In this document: piece by piece, positions 48,835 through 60,659 of the stretch
Layout of the letters: every line of letters starts with the position of its first letter
Position numbering within the stretch: position 1 is the stretch's first letter
Notes under the pieces: model-generated
The model's database searches: none
Told to the model about the DNA's origin: nothing
The model's input: the letters and a program-made list of their open reading frames with translations, nothing else
From: Paragorgia papillata
Lineage: Eukaryota; Cnidaria; Anthozoa; Scleralcyonacea; Coralliidae
Reading direction: 5' to 3'
DNA: 64,000 nt
Assembly: GCA_035771165.1 (NCBI GenBank)
Contig: JAWNZC010000369.1
Coordinates: 992,001 to 1,056,000 of the forward strand
Program-made: the position numbers and the translations under genes

Positions 48835-49288
48835 GTTTTATTCACGGATACTTTCAACGAAGAAAAAGTAGCCATAAATACATAAATTATCCATCGATGA
48901 AGTATTTATTCATGAATGGACTCATATCATGAATTTTCATGAATGGTCTTTGTGTCGTTTCAAGATCACGTGACATGACTAACCGGAAGTTTCAACATAG
49001 TCGCCCGCGCGTATAGCGTGGCTTATGGAGTTTCCTATCCTAGCAGCCAATCGTGATCAACTCAGTGTACAAAATGCTGCTTGTCGACGGGTGTCTAGAA
49101 CAAGACTTCTGTCGTATTACGCAGACGTTACTATACCTGGGTTTAGTCGTCTAATACAAAACTGGAAGCCCATCGTATAATAATAGATGGTATTATTATT
49201 ATTGTAACCGACGCACAGCCTAGATATTATCGCTGGATATCTCATAACAGGACTGTCTACTGCCTGTAGACACGGTGCTGTAGACTAA

Positions 49289-49805
49289 GCCCGTCCAGAT
49301 TTGCTATTGCATTGTTCAAACGGCCGTCTTTATGTTCTCGAACTTACTGTTGGTTTTGAATCAAACCTTCAAAACAACGTCAAACGGAAAGAAGATAAAT
49401 ATAGTGAACTAGTAAAACAGCAAAGTGAATATTTTAATGATGTAAAATTTATAAATCTCTCCATGAGCTGCCTAAGTGTTTTTGCGAATGAGTGTTCTAC
49501 TTTTTTAGATATGCTAGATAAGGTTGGTCTTGATAACAAGCACCAAATGTGCTGCGTAAGGAAAATGATGACTATTGCTATCAGAACTACTTATTACATT
49601 TTCTGCTGCCGAAATAAGGAATGGGGAAATCCCGAATTATTAGCTTTTTGAAATATTTGTATATAAATTTGCATGTTTTATTATATAGTCATTAGGTGTT
49701 ATTATATATTATTAGTTGTGATTCAAGTAGCCAATTGTAAATTACCTTAATAAGCGAGATTTATAATTGTATATGTAGAAAAGAAAAAACATTTAATAAA
49801 GTTTC
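49289..49805 (+). mobile_element. LINE copy C, 5'-truncated, in the (ATT)n of copy 2
   Basis: Starts abruptly at CCCGTCCAGATTTGC. It encodes the RLE part (open frame to 49,651; VELTVGFESNL, RKEDKY) and ends AATAAAGTTTCC(ATT)n. At the same place copy 1 has only TCCCATCCTTGC...GATTATGATT(ATT)n, so the LINE entered after the duplication and removed about 23 bp of flank. Sequence is closest to copy B. Confidence 0.8.

Positions 49806-49888
<83 letters not shown>
49806..49888. repeat. (ATT)n microsatellite after LINE copy C
   Basis: About 27 units, followed by the same ACCATTATTATTATACTTGTTCC and TGTTCCGGTGTTCC sequence as copy 1. Confidence 0.9.
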
Positions 49889-49892
<4 letters not shown>

Positions 49893-51315
49893 TATTATTA
49901 TACTTGTTCCATTTTTTTGCTGTTCCGGTGTTCCACTGTTCCGTGTTTTACTAAACCCTTCATAAATGTAACATCCCAATAGGCCTATTAGTATATATAT
50001 ATATACTCTCCTCTATTAGTTCACATTCCTATAATATCGCTAAATTTCTTGTTTCCCTTCTCCGTCCTATCTCTAGTAACCAGTACTCCATTAACGATAC
50101 ATTTTCTTTTGTTCAAGAATAGGTTCTGCGCCACTCTACTTGTTTTGTTTTTGTCTGTCACCAACCATTTAATCCTTCCTCTTTTCTCACCTTTATTATT
50201 TTACTACAAGCTTATTTTAGTACGTAATACAACGAAACGTTAGATCTTAATAAATATTTTAAAAAATGCCACTGCTTCGTGTTTTATACTGGGCTCTTAT
50301 ATTCATCAATAGATTACGCTTTCCGCCTGGTCAATCTATAGCAAACTTGAGGAATATATTGCAACGATATTTTAGGAACGCTTGTATTGCCACGACAGTA
50401 AACATGTTTTGAAACACGCGTTTCCAAATGTAATACGACACGCGACACCTACGCGATATCTAGACATGCACTCAACAGTTCACAATTGATATCTTACTGG
50501 TATTTGCTCTATTCGGTGCTTATTATTATACTTGCATTTTGTAGTTCTCGGACTATAAAGCAGCAAGGCCAGGGACAACCTGTTTTGAAATAGCTCGTCA
50601 TCTTTTACGTACTACCGATCGCAGGCGTGTGCAGTTGTATTAACATTGTAAAGCCTTTGTAAGCATGTTTACGGTCACTTGCAAAAGGTAAAGCTATTCA
50701 AACAAGGAGAAAGCCGTTACTAGGTAAACAGTACGTATATATTATTTGATATACTGTGGCCCTTTCTTGTGTCTCTAGTCCTCAAGTCAAACTTCCTATA
50801 GGCTACGTACTGATGTCAACACGGCATTTTTTCGCGTCTGTAATAAATTTATCTATTCTGTCTTCATGGACAAACCTTGTCAGCAACATTACTGATCAGC
50901 TACTCATGAATTCACCAATACCGTCGGAAAACACCTCAACCCAATTCGATCAAAGGCAAAAGAACTCGAAAACATGCCTTTACAGTTTCGCAAGGCCTGA
51001 CGGGATGATGCAATAACGCAATTTTGTGTGGCGAAAAAATAAAAATAACAAACGGAGTCGGATTCGGCCACCACAGTAGCCCGAGTAATTAAACCCTTCA
51101 GACGATTTTACTCGTCAACGGAAAACCCCTGGTATATCAAGCGAACATTTTAAAATTATTATAAATATCGCGCTCTGTATAGTGTATGCAGTTCTTTTGC
51201 GCGAATATTGATACTCAGCGAGGTTGCTTTTCAGCTTATAATTTCCGTTTTAGATGCCTTCCGTCCGCTTTAGCTTCGTCTACGACTTCCTTCATATGAG
51301 CGCTGAAACCGACAG

Positions 51316-51325
51316 TATATAAAAA
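51316..51325 (+). promoter_or_regulatory. TATA box of secreted-protein gene, copy 2
   Basis: TATATAAAAA lies 104 bp upstream of the ATG at 51,429, in a promoter block shared with copy 1. Confidence 0.55.
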
Positions 51326-51428
51326 TGACTGTTCACTTGGACTGCAGTATCAGTAACTTGTCACTAGACTGCTGGGGGCAAATAGAGGATTTCTACACAC
51401 TCCTTGAATACAGCGAAGCAGATTAAGA

Positions 51429-52178
51429 ATGAAAGTTGACTTGAAGATAATATTGCTCGTTATTATTTCTCTGTCTGTAGTTTCAGATACTGAAGGATGC
51501 AGTGGTGGATCCAGTGGTGGATCCAGTGGTGGATCCAGTGGTGGTGGCAGTTCTTCTGGGGGATCAAGTACTTCGAATGGGTTTGTTTTTCATTACTTTC
51601 CTGTATTTGTTTTTTATATGCAATTCCATCAAGTTCCATCAAGCGAAGGAGACAGATTTTTAATCCTTCAATTAGCATTCAGTTGTTGTGGTCAACTTTA
51701 TATTTTTACCCTGGCTATAAAGCCAGGCAATTTTACTCGTCAAGGGGACCCATGCATACATGAAAAGGATACAAAAATAGGTTGTTTCGGCTTACGCACG
51801 CAATCTCTGATTGGTCGTTCGCAGTGTTTATACACGTAAGAGTATTGAATCGAACATGAAATTTTCCAGCCCTTTTTAATGAAATAGTTTATCGATAAAC
51901 AATTTTCGACTTTAGCCTCGTTCTAGTGCACAAAAATTGTTACGCGTTTCTCAAGTCTTGCAAAAGTATCATTTTGCTGTTAAGTTATAATTCAGTTACG
52001 TCAGTCATAAAATAGTATATATAGTAATTGTCAACTTAATTGCTTTTGAAGGCACATGAAGTTTGCTATTTCCCACGGGTATTTTTTTTGCCATTGCGTT
52101 TCCGTACTACCATTGTTATAATTACTATATTTAGTCTTATTATCCGTTCATGTTTGGCTTTCCGAGACTTCTCGCTCC

Positions 52179-52214
<36 letters not shown>

Positions 52215-52916
52215 CAAGATAAAGTTGTTCCACGACAACAATGCGTATAGTTCTTTCACGGCATTTCCAAAATATAAATATGTCGTCAACTATATATGTT
52301 TTTCCAAAAAGCTTAATTAACGGTAAACCAAATTTCTGAGTAGGGCTAGGGTTTTTGTTGTGGTTAGGTTATCCAAAAGAATGTCAGAGTCTTTAGATTC
52401 ACTGAAGCTTAATTAACAACAAATTTGGAAAAACAAATTTAACGACCTATTTTGGAAAAGCCGCTTTAAGTCATCTCATTTAACCTCCACCCGTCTAATA
52501 ATTTCTTATTCAAATTATGCATATTTTCCAGTCAGAGACCAGCACACGATATCAAAACTAAGTCAGGCCTTACTAACCTCTACAACAAGCAAGTAGATAA
52601 ATCCCAACGAGTCGAAAGACCCCTGCAAGGAGTGCTGGGAAAGTTTGGTTTCAAACACTCTGGCCAATTGGTGACCACAAAAGATGGATCAAAACACTTG
52701 GTTCACAATGCGGGTAAAGGAACTGTTGTCACTGATGCCAAACATATGGGCCCCGGGTGGAAAACTGACGGACGAAGCAAGAATGTGGGAGGAAAGGCTA
52801 CCATTGGGGAGTTTGTTGGAAAAGGAGGCTCAGATTACAATCCCGTATTTAATAATTGCCATGATTCTTCTGATAGAATGGGTGAACTTGGACGAAAGAA
52901 GCGTTGTGTCGGTTAA
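51429..52916 (+). CDS. Small secreted Gly/Ser-rich protein, copy 2 (two exons)
   Basis: Exon 1 is 51,429-51,580 and exon 2 is 52,532-52,916, with the same phase-2 junction as copy 1; 537 nt, 178 residues. The signal peptide is identical. The Gly/Ser linker is 8 residues longer because the 12-bp AGTGGTGGATCC unit is present in two extra copies. The C-terminal domain differs from copy 1 at a handful of positions (for example Pro to Ala in the HN-x-GKGT segment and Gly to Asp before YNPVF). Both genes look functional; conserved frames and junctions argue for selection or very recent duplication. Confidence 0.75.
51706..52213. mobile_element. Intronic MITE, copy 2
   Basis: Orthologous to 28,650-29,158 with the same inverted ends; duplicated along with the host segment. 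Confidence 0.55.
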
Positions 52917-53261
52917 TGTGCTGGAAATAAGACTATATACCTGGATTGAAAATGGACTTTTGACTTCCGATTTGATTGTAAACTCTTTATAATAATTTTC
53001 GACCTGTAGTTGTCAACTATAAGATTAAGCATTTGTGATTCGTTAATTCGACGTGAAAAATGTAATGACTCGTGTATTTTGCTGTTGAGTAAATAAAATA
53101 AATTCAATTTGATTCAATGAAATTTATAGTTGTATGATTTATAAGCTTAGAATTTCAAATATTTGATAATTACTGGCAAATCTAAACGCTTCAGCACTGA
53201 GTTGTATTACAGCTACAATAGGGCTTGTTCTAATTAATACCATGTTTATGTTAAATCCTGA

Positions 53262-54127
53262 TTGCAAGACCCTTGACTGATGTTTGCTGTATGTTATCCT
53301 GTAATTGATTATCTTGAATATTTTTATCCTACTACTTGACAAAATAGGTACGCAGTGCGTACATGTATCTACTGCATGCTGATAACTTCAAAATTCCTTG
53401 ACTGCAAGTAACACAATATGCACGAAAGACAAAGAGAACACATAATTATACATGTATACATTTTATTAGTAAGAAAACAAAAAATTGCCTAATTCTTACA
53501 GCCATTAGTTTACATGCAGTAACGCTACTTACTGCAGTACCAGTACTTAATGTGTGCTTTAAGAGTAACTGCAAATGGGCTTATGTAATGCTTCTGAAAT
53601 TACTATCAATAGCTACTCTATAATGAAAATCAATAGTAATTTTCACGCATCCAGGTTATTAATAATAGTCGTATAAATGTCTAATTATAGTTCAATCTGT
53701 ATTGCACATTGTTGCACAGTATTTGTGTTAGTAAAATGTCACGCAAAATATTAATTGATTAAAATTATTATGCACAGATATAAGATATTGTATACTGTAC
53801 ACTGCTAACCAGATTTCAGTTGATAAATGATATTTACAACACAGAAGAACAGGCAGGAAGTACTCAACTTGCATGCACTCCTGTAAGATGTATCAGATTA
53901 CATTTAACTCCTTTCATTTTAAAAGATAAAATTATATATGTCCTAATGGAAACACAAAGAAAATTTAAAATATTTTACCAAGGTTTCTATATTATTGATG
54001 GAAGCAGTATAATAAAAGTTCTCGATAAACAAAACATTTCACACAAGGCTCTTGAGTAAGAGTCAAAATTTTTGACAGTATAGCCCCATTAAACACCAAC
54101 AGTAAGCAAACAGCTATTGTAATTTAA
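53262..54127. other. Spacer between copies 2 and 3
   Basis: AT-rich. A short TAGGTACGCANTGCGTACATG palindrome at about 53,345 also occurs near 17,057. An open frame at 53,820-54,059 has no recognisable family. No gene is called. Confidence 0.4.
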
Positions 54128-54129
54128 CA

Positions 54130-54226
<97 letters not shown>

Positions 54227-54230
54227 CTAG
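54128..54230. repeat. (ATT)n(AGT)n compound microsatellite
   Basis: About 14 ATT units followed by about 20 AGT/TAG units, immediately before the start of copy 3. Confidence 0.9.
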
Positions 54231-54834
54231 TAGCTGTCAAAAATACATCACCAGAAAAGCACTATATTGTACAGTAATTGATAAATTTTATTATCACTTG
54301 ATACCATCTCAGGTTTGATATATTTAGTTATATAGCTACTGTATATGCAAAGACCATTCCATTCAATAATATTGTGTTCATAAATGTGTCCCAAATGTTA
54401 ACAGCTACAGTGCTACACCACATCAGATCTACACATTGTTTTCTTGAATCAGCACGGCACATATACATTATAGCACAACGTTTGTGTACACTAAACCACA
54501 ACATTTCCAGGGGCGGATCTAGGAATTTTGATACCTTAGTCAAACTTGCGGTGGGTCCAGATCTAGGGGGGTCCGGGGGCATGCACCCCCGGAAAATTTT
54601 TGAAATTTGGATCTCTGAAATGGCATTTCCCGTATTCTGACAGCACTTTTGAGCAAAATTTTAAATGTTTTAAAACATGTTTTTAATGGGATATTTTATC
54701 ATTTTCAAGAAAGGTTTTGTCCAAATTGGACTTTGATATTTTAAGACTAGTTTAAGTTAAGTTATTCCAGGAATGGGGGTGGGGAAATCCAATAAACAGT
54801 AGAAAGATATGTGGTCACATGCTAGTATAAAAAA

Positions 54835-54890
54835 GTTCACTGTTTCGCCCTATGTCAGAGCTCATCAGCATGCCTAGGAAACACCATGGT
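54835..54890 (-). ncRNA. Hammerhead-like core (incomplete)
   Basis: On the minus strand, CTGATGA (54,868-54,862) is followed by GCTC/GGGC stem II with a UGACAUA loop and then GAAAC (54,846-54,842). These are the two core strands of a hammerhead. A convincing stem III with a following UH cleavage site was not found, so it may be decayed or coincidental. Confidence 0.35.
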
Positions 54891-55020
54891 AACGCAGTGA
54901 ATCCGACATGGACAGCGGCCCAACCAACACGCAAGTGAAGGTCTAGCTGGGGTTTGAAATCAGAGTTTTCCTTCTCCTAGGTGGGCTGCCTTCCATGGCT
55001 GTTGAGCCCCACCTACCCAG

Positions 55021-55450
55021 AGCTGTCTGGTTTTCAGGCGCCAGATACCCGCCTTTTACACCTCAACCCAAGCAGACAATGTCTGGTTAGGAGAAGCTTT
55101 TGTTAATGACCATAATGGAACATTTCATGGACATAGAGGAGCTCAACTCTCTACATCATCCCGGTCATTCTAACCCCTATCTAATACACCACTACCCATC
55201 CCCCTACTAACCCATGTTACTGTGAGCTGTCTGGTTTTCAGGCGCCAGATACCCGCCTTTTACACCTCAACCCAAGCAGACAATGTCTGGTTAGGAGAAG
55301 CTTTTGTTAATGACCATAATGGGACATTTCATGGACATAGAGGAGCTCAACTCTCTACATCATCCTGGTCATTCCAACCCCCCATCTAATATGCCACTAC
55401 CCATTCCCCTACTAACCCATGTTACTATGAGCTGTCTGGTTTTCAGGCAC
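55021..55450. repeat. 204-bp tandem repeat
   Basis: AGCTGTCTGGTTTTCAGG recurs at 55,021, 55,225 and 55,430. The two full units differ at only a few positions. The unit contains GCCAGATACCCGCCTTTTACA and AACCCATGTTACT. It lies inside the hAT near the hammerhead-like core. Confidence 0.85.
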
Positions 55451-55654
55451 CAGCAACCCAAGTTCAATTCCTGCCAGTGCAATTATCAGATTAAAATTTC
55501 ACCTTAGCCACAAGTCAGAAAATTAGCTTATATAGAAACGTCACAGATATTTATTCCTTAGTTTTCAATCTGTTTCCCCAGACCTTATTACTTACTGTAT
55601 ATGTTTAAAAGTTATATGTAATAACGTATAATATACATGAAATACACTGTAGTT

Positions 55655-58600
55655 TTACAACTTCAGTTCTAATCTTCGATTGCCAAAGGAAAATTTATTT
55701 ATTACATCTTGAACATCAGGTTCAATTTCCTGATGAATTTGCATGAGTGCAAGGCCATTCAAGCGGGTTTCAACCATAGTGCTCCTGTTATAGGTTTTTA
55801 ACATACGTAAAGCTGAGATGGAACGCTCACACTCACAGGATGTTACAGGGAGAGTAGCTAAGATACGAAGAGCTATTTTGATGTTTTCAAATGCATCAAA
55901 ATTTAAAGCCTTAAGCGTAGAAGCAGCACTGTCAGGTCGTGACCCCTTGTAAGTTTCCCAATATTTTTGCCACAGCTCCAATTCAGCATCCAATGCCAAG
56001 GCATTTGGAAGATCGTCTTCATAAAAATTGGTGAAGATTTTAAATTTTTCTTTCCAACTCTGATCATCTGAATTGCAGGTATTTAACAAAGAAATCATTT
56101 TGGAAGGTACAACACTGAAACCATAGTAAGCATTAACCTTACTGAAGTCAAATCTAGTTTTGAGATCAGAGTTCAGGTGGTCTACGAGTGGAATTGTAAT
56201 AACCCTCTTATAGTATTCAGAGGCATTGGAGGCTGGGAGGTTACATCTGGTAGTCTGTCGGCTAGCAATTCTTGGCATTTTCTCTTCTATGTCAACTTTA
56301 GCGGCCAAAGCAACTGCTTGGCTGTACCAGGTGTCATGGTAAAAATTAATTTGATCTCGCACTCTAATTCCTAAACCTTTTAGTGCATCAATCAAATGCA
56401 TGCCATCCATGACATCATTGACTTTAGACTGTAGCAACTGAGTTACAGGTAGAGTCAAGTCCAAAATATTCCTACTAATAACAAGAGCAACAATAAATTG
56501 AAAAGAAGAAATTAGTGCTAAAAAAGATGTTGCTTTAGATGAAGTGGCTGGGTTACACACTCTCTCAGCATTTAATTAAGCTCATTTCACTTAAAGTAAA
56601 AAAATTTGGGACAAACAATTCCTGGAACAAATCCATTCCATCAACTCGCTCAATCCACCTTGTCCTACAAACATCTTTTAATTTCATTTTGTTTGAATCT
56701 GGGCAATATTTTAGAACATTTTTCTCAAGAAGCATTTGGCGTCCATCTGACAAGTTAAAAAAGTATGACAATTCCTTGATTTGAGTGAAGGCATTTCTTA
56801 CTAGAGGAACAGAACAAGAATCGCATATTGCTAAATTTAATCTATGACTATAACAATGAGTGTATATTGCTTTCGAGTTTAGACGTAATATGTGAGCTGA
56901 AAGACCATTGATGTGACCAGCAACAGCTCCAGCTCCATCATACCCTTGGCCTCTACAATCATTAACATTTAAAGATAGATCAGTCAGTGCATCCAAAATA
57001 AGTTTGGCAAGAGCTGCACCAGATAAACCCCATCTGCAGTGCAAAAATCGTACAAAATCTTCCCTTATGTTTCTATCGTCATCAACGAAACGCAAAACAA
57101 GAGACATTTGCTCTTTATTTGAAGAATCTGCTGCTTCATCTGCAATAATACTAAAAAATTTGTTTCTTTTAACTTCATCAACAATCTTTTCAGTAATAAC
57201 CTGGCCACAACATTTGATTAAGTCATTTTGAGTGGTCTTGGAAATATAGGAAGCATTTTTTGGACAATTTTTTAAATGTTCTTCGATGACACTATCACCC
57301 CCTCGAACCCTATAATGCAAAAGTTCAACAAAATTACCAACACCTCCTTGGGAGTAGGACCCAACCTCAGGATGATATTTTGAATCATCACGATGTCCTC
57401 GCAATGGCAAACCAAGACGACCACACAGCTTAATGGTATCAACAATTGGTACAAGCTTTTTCCGGTTTTCAATAATTTGTTTCTTTGCATTCTCATCAAC
57501 CATTACATCAATTGGTTGGATCTCACCCGATGCTTGACCAATAAGTTTTGTAAATAAATTTGATGTACTTTCATGCAATCCTGCTTTTGAAATAGCCTTC
57601 GACCCCAAACCAACATGGTGTCTAAAACAAGCACATGCATCATTCCAGTATGACATTGGCTCAGAAAATAGTTTTCTAATTTTTGTATTTTTTACTGGAT
57701 ACCGATCCCCAAACAAGACACAAGGAAGACAAAATGCACCATCTAAACTAGGAGAGTAACATAACCATGAGTAATCTTTGAACCATTTATAAAGAAAAGA
57801 TCTACCATCAGTTCTTGGAAAAGAAAAAGACTCGTCAGGCTTAAAAACATTTTGGATGAGGTCTAATATCTGTGTATTGTCCATATTTTTGGCTTTTGCT
57901 CTGAAATATGCAACATCATATTCATGTCTTAAAATTAAAGTAGGCTTTGGTGTAAGAATGGATTTCTTCTTACTAGCACCTTGCTGCCCACTTGAACTTG
58001 TACTAGGTAAAATTACTTTATTACCAACTGTATTAGATTCTGCTTGAACAGTAGAAGCAGGTGAGAAAAAAGAAGAAATTTTAGGGGAGGCATCCTTACC
58101 AGTGCCCCTAACAGGAGCAACATTACAACTTCGCTTTAGAATTTGTGGAGCTGCCTGCCGTGCCTTCCTTTTCACCCTAGTTACCCCAAAGACAATAGGC
58201 ACAAAATGGTTTGGTTTAAATACTTCACCAGCAGTGACTGCACCTTCAAAACTAAACAGTATATGTAGATCATCAGATGCAGTTGCCAAAGGAAGACGAG
58301 GGTTTACTTGTTGATTAAATAGTAATTTAAACCTAAGTTCTCCACAGTCCGGATAGAACAAAGTAATATTTCTATTTGTAACTGAAGAGAGACCAAGTAT
58401 ACAAAGAAAGCTTGCCCATTTTTTATTCTCACAGTTGGAAATGGCTTCCACCCTAACTAGGTTTTCTCCAGATAAACCAGAATCCAAGCTATCAAATGAA
58501 ACGGACATAGGCAAAAGATTGTTTACACTACTACATACTTTCTCTTTGTGCTTTGCAAAGATAGAATGAAAAGATGGATGATTACAATAAAAGGTGGCAT

Positions 58601-59286
58601 TTAAAAAAAGCTCAATTGATACCGTAACCCTCAGTGTTTCAACAAGGGAATTATCTCCTACCAAGGCCAAGGACGCAGAGCTATAAAGACAATTCCCAGA
58701 AGCTTCAGACCTAAAATATTAAGATAACATAATTCCATCAGAAATCTTGAACTGAGGACGAATGTAAACTACTGTGGAAAGGCAATCTGTGACAAATAAT
58801 ACAAAATTTGTAGTACTTCGCATACTAGCGAGTATCTAGAATTGAGACACTACTAAGTAGACGTATATACATAATACATGAAGCTTTAGCGTTGGTTTAT
58901 GAATATTAATAAAACCAGTGTGCTCTGCTCAACGCAGATTATGCTAATATGAAAGGATATCTAATCAACAAAGGAAGCTAACATGACAGGCAGACTAAGT
59001 AACATCGATATTGAATTCATATTGATAAACCACTGTATAGATAAGCTTACCTTAGAGCGACATATGGCTTGCTCTTGTCCGCCTTCACGTGCTGTGGTAA
59101 ATAAGTCGTCTCAGCACCGATATCTCGGTATAATGTCTTCCCAATCTTCGGGAAATGCTCTCCGGCCGCCAGTACTCGACAAGCACTCATTCTCGCAGAC
59201 AAATCAACATACATTTGCCGCAAAAGGACATCATCGTTGCTTTTTAAAGCACACAACGCACGATCTAACAAGCATGTAGAAGCCAT
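55655..59286 (-). pseudogene. hAT transposase (ZMYM1/THAP12-like), one frameshift
   Basis: Exon 1 is 59,286-59,051 (ATG at 59,286, donor AG|GTAAGC). Exon 2 starts at 58,710 (acceptor TTTTAG|), with the phase fitting. Exon 2 reads through a TTF-type zinc-finger region (FLYKWFKDYSWL...AFCLPCVLFG) and a DUF4371-like core (FFSIIADEAADSS, GQGYDGAGAVAG, CYSHRLNLA, CRTRWIERVDG) to a stop at 56,565. The frame then shifts by one base (near 56,565-56,575) and continues to 55,655 with TSSKATSFL and the hAT dimerisation motif (CECERSISALRMLKTYNRST). The single shift breaks an otherwise complete protein of about 1,090 residues. An assembly error is possible. Confidence 0.85.
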
Positions 59287-59399
59287 GATCGAACAGAATT
59301 AGACTGAACCACAGAACTGAACGAAGACCTTGCAGACCGCATTTTGCAGGGTTCCGGTACGGCATACTTTCGGCAAAGCAATCAACCAATCAGATTCAA

Positions 59400-59735
59400 C
59401 GATTCGCCTCGTTTTAGCCAATCACAATGGCTAAATCGGCCTAAATCCTGCAAAAATCTAAACCAGTCAGCGCTCGCGATTTGGCTGTTTTGGACCAATG
59501 AGAATGGCTAAATCGGCCTAAATCCTGCAAAAATCTAAACCAGTCAGCGCTCGCGATTTGGCTGTTTTGGACCAATGAGAATGGCTAAATCGGCCTAAAT
59601 CCTGCAAGAATCGGCCTAAATCCTGCAAGAATCGGCCTAAATCCTGCAAAATCTAAACCAGTCAGCGCTCGAGTTTTGGCTGTTTTGGACTAATGAGAAT
59701 GAGAATGGCTAAATCGGCTTAAATCCTGCAACACG
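59400..59735. repeat. 77-bp subterminal repeats of the hAT
   Basis: ATGGCTAAATCGGCCTAAAT recurs at 59,427, 59,504 and 59,581 (period 77) and in a shorter form at about 59,707. AATCCTGCAA-AATCTAAACCAGTCAGCGCTCG lies between. hAT transposases bind such subterminal repeats; direct binding here is inferred. Confidence 0.8.
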
Positions 59736-60659
59736 TAACGTTACGTAATGTTACTTCACTTCTAAGCATAAATATAATATAATATAAAATACAATTTTCG
59801 CTTAACAATTTTCACGTTAGTCATCTGACTTACTTGACTAACGCTAAATCCGCCCCTGATTTCTACTTTCATATTGCTTAACCAGTTGCTTTAGACATGG
59901 CGAATAAAATATGCTTATTCTTATCTATGGCGTTATTTCGTGTTTTATGCTGGGCATTAATATTTGTGCTACGATTAAGATTCCCGCCTGGTTCCTCACT
60001 AGTTATATGCTATTAAGATAAAACATAAAAACAGCATTTCATTTCAGAATTTACCTTCGATGACAGGAAGCTTCTCTTGCTTTCAAGAAGTTGTTTATAT
60101 GTAAGCCGATTCTTGATCTCTAAGAGTCAGACACCCATATTTGACTTGGTTTAATAAAAATACTAGCACAATAGCTTGGTACGTTCAATAGCAATAGTTT
60201 GAAGTTGTGATAGTTTCTATATAATTGGTCTCGAGTTTTGACGCAAAAATATGACGCCTGACTGGCTGACCAGAGTGTTGGTCAGTGCAAAAATAAACGC
60301 CTGACCGAACTGGTCAGTGTGAACACAATAGCACCGATGAAATATAAACAAGCAGTTTATACTTTAATATCGTGATAAAAAAAAACTGGACCAAACGTTC
60401 CTTTTCAGCACCGTTTTGAGAAAGCGATAGCCTGCGGAGCTAAGAAAGCGAAAGTACACCGACCGGTTCGAGGGCCTTCGAGGCTTCAACTGCATGAGCA
60501 AAACAAAATGACGACTTTTCGGCGAACTTTCGTCACGCTCCGTAAAATGTTTGTTATTCGTTAGTGACGTCAGTGCTACAAACATCACCACAAGCCGATA
60601 GCATAGTGCGCTACTGCGCATGAGCAGTAGACACAAAATTTGAGAAAGATGTTAAAACA

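Larger units (their letters stand above)
32687..49042. mobile_element. THAP/P-like transposon, ~6.2 kb, carrying a 10.1-kb nested element
   Basis: Ends are set by comparison with the empty site in copy 1; GCA is present on both sides. The left end (TAGACC...AGGATAGGCAAC) and right end (inverse of TAGGATAGGAAACTCC) share AGGATAGG. Subterminal blocks TTCCGGT...CACGTGATCTT...CGACAC are inverted at about 32,750-32,785 and 48,950-48,995. Two convergent genes lie inside: a C2H2 protein (plus) and a THAP transposase (minus). The nested element (32,824-42,958) sits 62 bp upstream of the C2H2 ATG. P elements usually make 8-bp duplications; only 3 bp are seen, so the exact left end is uncertain. Confidence 0.75.
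54508..59858. mobile_element. hAT transposon with 5-bp TSD, 5,351 bp
   Basis: Ends CAGGGGCGGATCTAG and the inverse of CAGGGGCGGATTTAG. The 5-bp ATTTC is duplicated at 54,503-54,507 and 59,859-59,863. The empty site CAACATTTCTACTTTC is present in copies 1 and 2. Most hATs duplicate 8 bp; 5-bp groups are known. It contains a minus-strand transposase, 77-bp subterminal repeats near the right end and a 204-bp tandem repeat near the left end. Confidence 0.9.
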
